Shown piece by piece: positions 59,611-64,000 of a stretch of DNA of 64,000 nucleotides (positions are counted from its first letter, which is position 1; every line of letters starts with the position of its first letter). Location: positions 110,744,263 through 110,808,262 of the forward strand of contig CM054059.1 in the NCBI GenBank assembly GCA_028641055.1, read 5' to 3'. The notes under the pieces were generated by a model. The model ran no database searches and was not told where the DNA came from. It worked only from the letters and a program-made list of their open reading frames with translations. This stretch comes from Alopecurus myosuroides. Lineage: Eukaryota > Streptophyta > Magnoliopsida > Poales > Poaceae. Made by a program: the position numbers and the translations under genes.

Positions 59611-60725
59611 ATGGATAGTTATCATTTTTGAGAGATATTTAGGAGTGATGCTCCTAGAAGAACAAGGCCTTCACGCTCGTCCACTTCAGCAAGGCCATCG
59701 TATAATGAGGATGTTATGGCGTCAACTATTAATAATGTAGAAGATGATGGTATCGTTTACTCATCTAGCTTCCCTTGCCATACATTTTTAAGAAGTGCGG
59801 GTCTTTTAGATGATTTTCTTATGCTTATTGATAGAATTGGGTTCACCAACTTTATGAGGGATGAAATCCCTCAATATTCCACACTCACAAAAACTTTTGT
59901 TAATAGCTTTAAATTCCCGAACACTCAATATGGCCCAACTGCTGCATTCAAGCTATATGGTAGTCCTTTCTCTTTGTCCTTGGGAGATTTTTGTGTTATT
60001 ATAGGTATTAACGCAAACCGGGATAGCAAGCAGGATTCAAGATAGACCAGCAGACCTACAGGGAATTTATCGAGAAGTCACCAACGATGATAGTCTCTCA
60101 TCCCAACTTGGGAAGATAAGGAACATTCAACTTCCTGCTCTTAGATACTTTGCTTACTATATTGGTACTAGTATCCTTGGTAGGGAGAACACCAGCAATA
60201 TTTCTAGATACCACCTTGCTTTCATTTATGCTACGCTGAATCGTAGCACAAAGTATAACCTTGGTGCACTTGTTGCACGCCGCCTTGCTGCTGAGGGGCC
60301 TATTTTTGGTGGCATTATTGCTACACGTATCGCAACCGCTTTGCACGATCCTATTGATCCTAATGATGAAACAATTTATCCACATAGGCTTAACCTTGCT
60401 GCTATGAAATCCCATCAGTTTGTCACTTCTAACTCTACTATTGAACATTTAGTCTACAAAGTTTTATATATGGATGGGGAAGAGCGGAAAGTTACTTTAC
60501 CGCAGCCTGTTTTGTTTAAGATTGACAGGTCACCATGGTCGCTCTCCAAGGAGCAGATAGACGAGCATCTGAGCACCATGGAGTTTACCGGCAGCACGAG
60601 AGGCGAGACGCGCCTCCCGAGGACCACAGCACGCAGTACACCGGCGCATCCTCGAGCACATATCAGGAGGAGGGTTCCTCCTCAGAATACTACGGGGGCG
60701 CCACCTCATGGTCCCCTTGGTGATT
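59611..60725 (+). pseudogene. Athila ORF1-like gene of element E, frameshifted
   Basis: It begins with ATG at about 59611 and is soon interrupted by a stop. 59716-60045 is open (FLRSAGLLDDFLMLIDRIGF, FKLYGSPFSLSLGDFCVIIG). After a shift, 60090-60600 gives LPALRYFAYYIGTSILGREN, YNLGALVARRLAAEGPIFGG and SPWSLSKEQIDEH, ending in a Ser/Tyr/Gly-rich tail in another frame. This pattern matches the ATHILA ORF-1 family. Its role is unproven, and the 3' position resembles that of env-like genes. Confidence 0.7.
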
Positions 60726-60841
60726 GATCTCCACTTAGGCCAAAAGCCTAAGCTTGGGGGGAGGTATATCGACATCACACTCATATACATACCATGATTC
60801 GTCGGTTCTTTGTATATCTGATGGCTAGGTTGAGACTCCAA

Positions 60842-62514
60842 GTGCAGAGTGTGTAGCTAGTGGCAAGCCTTCTTCCCCACGAGGGTGACTCGAGGGTTTA
60901 TATCGAACTCTTGGGGAGCCAGTATTTCAGCAGTTGTCTTCCAAGCTTCCTCCAGGATCCTGCAAACAAGTAGAGAATTTTGTGCCCTCAACCTCACCAA
61001 GTGGTTGTCAAGCACAAGGTGTGAGACTTCTAAATTGCAATGCAAAACTGAAAGTAAATGTGCAATAATTAAATCTACTACTAAATGCAAATGAGAAAAT
61101 AAATATGCAATGGATTGTTTTTGTATTTTTGTGATGCAAGTGGTGATGGAGATAATGTAAATTCGAATTGGAGATGCTAGTAAAGTAAAGTGCAAGTAAA
61201 GTAACTAGTGTGTTTTCTTATAATTAAAATAGGACCGGGGTTCATGGTTTCACACTTGCATTCTCTCAAATAAAGTGGTAGACGGTGGACATAAAGAATT
61301 ACATGTGAGATTACAATAACATGTTTAACATTGAGTACTTTCATATGGGCATCACGTCCTAGCATAGAGATCTCTACGGTCATATTGATCCCTCTTATAC
61401 TCCACCAAGATGCGAAATAAATCATAACACCTCGATAATTAAGGAAAAACCAGAGTATAGCTTTAAGCAATATGACATGAAGTTGAAGTAAGAACTTGCT
61501 AGATCTAGTCATGGAGATTGATTAGTGTCACTTCAAATCCCCGGTAACAAGGTACTCCTTTTTATCCCTAGTGAGGTAACTAAGAAAGGTTTAACAAAAC
61601 CTAAGTGGATCGCTGAACTTCTGTCACTTTCACAGCACTAGCCACCCCCCGTTACTCCAACTAATGCACCCATCACCCCACACATGCTCTCAAGAACTAG
61701 ATTGATCAAAGCTAGCAAATAAGAACGGGGTACATAAGATACATCTACTCAAATAACTCAAGAGAAACAATTGCAATCTCAGATTCAATAACTCATAGAA
61801 AAGATCCACCACATAGGAATTACAACGGTGCCCGTAATCACGTGAGGCAGCTCATACGGATCTAATTAGTGAAGCACATAGAGAGAGAGATAAAAGTGCT
61901 ACTTCCACAAACCCATAGCCCTCGGGTGGACTACTCCCTCTTCATGGTGATGTCGATGGAGATGACGTTGGAGGGGTAGGAGATCACACCGGCGGCACCC
62001 CGCCGGAGTTTCCCGCCTCCAATCGGGAACTCCAGGTCTCGGTTTCGGTGTTTCGGTGTTTCGACGGCGCTCTCCTCCGTAAGGGTACGGGGGACCCTTT
62101 TTATAGTCGGTTTTAGGTCAAGACGGAGACGGTAAGTCGAAGATGGAAGGAATTGGGGCCACAGGGGCCAAAAGGGGGGCTCTCACGCGGCCAAGGAATC
62201 TGGCCGCATGGAGGGTCCTCTTTTGGGACTCCTTGCCCAATTCTCGTGGATCAATCGCCCGCAAGTCTTCTCCTTCCAAGAAAATGACCCCCGCAGATTT
62301 TCAGGTGATTTTGCGGAAGTTTGCCCCCTGAAACGTTAAAAATATAGAAAACGGGGGTTTTTGACAGGCAGGGTTAATTCCATAAAAGTTGGGGGACTTT
62401 GTAATTTACCCTAAAATACTATAAAACATTGAATTATACCCTTATATGATGCAATATGTAATACAAAACTATGTGAAAATATGCAAAATTCATCTATGCA
62501 TTTTATATGCATCA
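60842..62514 (-). repeat. gypsy element F, 3' LTR, minus strand (left border approximate)
   Basis: The right border is clear: on the minus strand the LTR starts TGATGCATATAAAATGCATA at 62514, next to a polypurine tract. The left border is set at the TGCAGAG near 60842 but could shift by tens of bases. A GC-rich promoter-like block lies at 61960-62330. Confidence 0.65.
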
Positions 62515-62529
62515 ACATCCCCAAGCTTA
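62515..62529 (-). promoter_or_regulatory. polypurine tract of element F
   Basis: The minus strand reads TAAGCTTGGGGATGT directly before the 3' LTR, the plus-strand priming site also seen in elements A and D. Confidence 0.7.
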
Positions 62530-64000
62530 ACCCATGCTCGTCCTCGAGTATGAAGGTGATAAAACTAAGATGAGTTTTGCATATTGAAACAATCATGGGA
62601 TATCAAGGAGGATTATTCATGCTACATATAATCGAATGATTAATACTAGAAATGAGTAGCAATATACAATTCATGTTGTAAGAAATATCAAATATGCAAG
62701 CAAAGATGCTTCATGAAAGTTCACAGAGTGTATAATGAAATAAAAGCACTATGGACCAAATGCATACACAAAATGAAAAATAAAATCCTATATTGGTCAA
62801 AGAATAGCATAATGGAGAATAGAAAATATGGTGGACACTTTGGAGAAAATTGAGTAGAGGTAAAACATGATCAAGTCTTATTTAGCCTCTAAATTATTCA
62901 ACTAAAATTACTAATTGAAATGTGGTATCCATTGATCTAGGACTCTCATTGCCCCTTTATCACTAGCATATTAAAATTGTGAGTATTGAAGTAATGAGAA
63001 TGACAAGGTGGTTGAAAGCTTCATGCCCCGTGAGTGTGAAAACCTACTCCATGATTACTCAACTTAAGATTCCTAATAAGCTTTGTACAATCATAATAAG
63101 TATTAATGACATCATAGAGAACCGCAAAGAGGTACCTCTTGCCCCATGACATGGAAACAAGCCCATGTTACAATGACAAGATGAACAAACGGAGTAGACT
63201 CGTCATCCTTTTTATTTTATTCACTATTATGCATAACTTCTTATTTTATTATAGGATGTGTTGTAGAGTCACTCAAGTTGTAAGTAAATTTCCACCATGA
63301 TAAAGCATGGCTTGGGTTAGCGGCCCAATGCGTTTCTCTAGTCGTATAGATACTTACTCATCAAAACTTACTATTCCTTTATTTCATTTCGGCATGGCAG
63401 GAGTCCAAAAACAAAATAACATGATATCAACCAAATGTAAAAAAAATTGTGCAATGTTGAAAGCTTTCCGGTGATACACGTTTATAGCTAGGTCAAACGC
63501 AAAACTTGTGGCTCCCATTATTGGTTCATGTTTATTAGATGCATAAAAAGTAAAGTGTGCCTTCAAAAGTTCGTGAGAGTCCTATCCCAAGTTCAACCCA
63601 TGACAATTAATAAAGTGAATATCTTAACTTAGAACATAAATAACACAATAACATGGTGAACATACTCGGAATAGCAATGGAGCTAATGGGAATATATGGT
63701 GGACTCACTGGAAATACTTGGCTAAGGAGTGTTGGAAACAAGTTTTTACTTGTTGAAATTTTTAAATTTTTGGGCTAGCAAGAGGGAGATAGTTGTCGAG
63801 ACATCGTAGTAGTTTTCATAGACGGGGGTGCCATGAGACTACGGGTAGAGACGTGGGGGAACGGTATCGCGTTGAAGACAAAGACAAGGGTTTTACCCAG
63901 GTTCGGTACGTCGTAGTAATACGACGTTCCTACTCCTGCAATCTCACTAATCAGGGCTAAAGCCTGTGTATACAATTACAATGTGAGGTTAGGTTTAGCT
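62530..64000 (-). mobile_element. element F internal region, continuing past the window; end may be another LTR
   Basis: AT-rich non-coding sequence, similar in style to the internal tails of A, B' and D (no long frame). From about 63730 the composition changes. GGGTTTTACCCAGGTTCGG (63892-63910) resembles a motif seen in some Triticeae gypsy LTRs, so a further element may begin there. I cannot define its border. Confidence 0.45.

Larger units (their letters stand above)
54507..60841 (+). mobile_element. gypsy element E, lacks RT/RNase H/integrase
   Basis: LTR, primer site, gag and protease are followed by about 1 kb of non-coding sequence, an Athila ORF1-like gene and a polypurine tract (AAGCTTGGGGGGAGG, 60750-60764). 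No RT, RNase H or integrase motif occurs between protease and ORF1. GCGGG (54502-54506) is the left candidate duplication. The 3' LTR is not seen, because LTR F begins shortly after the polypurine tract. The right limit given is therefore the LTR F border. Confidence 0.75.

Overview
The window looks like nuclear DNA of a Triticeae grass (wheat, barley, Aegilops or a close relative). The reasons are two split plant genes with grass-type introns, intronic Stowaway MITEs with the CTCCCTCCGTTCC terminus, and a thick layer of nested Ty3/gypsy, Ty1/copia, CACTA and hAT elements typical of Triticeae intergenic DNA. I see no bacterial operon, CRISPR array, rRNA gene or genuine tRNA gene.

Gene island (about 4.3-16.3 kb, all on the minus strand). 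Two host genes reconstruct as uninterrupted spliced frames. The first is a 12-exon, 483-residue PLP-dependent aromatic L-amino-acid decarboxylase (tyrosine/tryptophan decarboxylase family, 4349-12524). The second is a 9-exon, 332-residue coiled-coil protein of the Arabidopsis At4g15545 type (13644-16252). They lie head to tail about 1.1 kb apart. Their introns carry four Stowaway MITEs, a second MITE nested inside one of them, a short LINE-like insertion with a 14-bp target duplication, and a 19-C homopolymer. The first intron of the decarboxylase appears to use a GC-AG donor.

Left flank (1-4175). A nearly intact Ty1/copia element on the minus strand runs off the window edge. It has one visible frameshift, and its 5' LTR ends 174 bp beyond the decarboxylase stop codon.

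Right flank (16.9-64 kb). This is nested repeat DNA. (a) A decayed NAM-associated/Myb-like gene is split by a 2.4-kb solo LTR with a perfect 5-bp duplication (TAGAC). (b) A related 2.1-kb solo-type LTR contains a 3.3-kb hAT transposon with perfect 10-bp ends, an 8-bp duplication and a decayed transposase gene. (c) A non-autonomous gypsy element (20.9-40.5 kb) carries a 9.95-kb CACTA transposon in its 3' LTR. The CACTA has matching ends and a TAT duplication, and it contains seven ~675-bp tandem repeats and two tRNA-like modules. (d) From 40.5 to 64 kb at least five more gypsy-type elements sit inside one another in alternating orientation, each opening at a recognisable LTR terminus. One (C) is a decayed autonomous Athila-like element with gag, protease and RT. 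Another (E) has gag, protease and an Athila ORF1-like gene but no RT, RNase H or integrase.

How it fits together: the only genes I expect to function for the plant are the two in the island. The rest is a layered insertion record in which younger elements interrupt older ones (CACTA in LTR A, B in LTR A, C in B', D in C, E in D, F probably in E). Gypsy family names are withheld because I could not search a repeat library. I found no convincing new host system. The points most worth checking are the decarboxylase active-site signature and its GC-AG intron, the CACTA's internal architecture, and features conserved among the non-autonomous gypsy elements.
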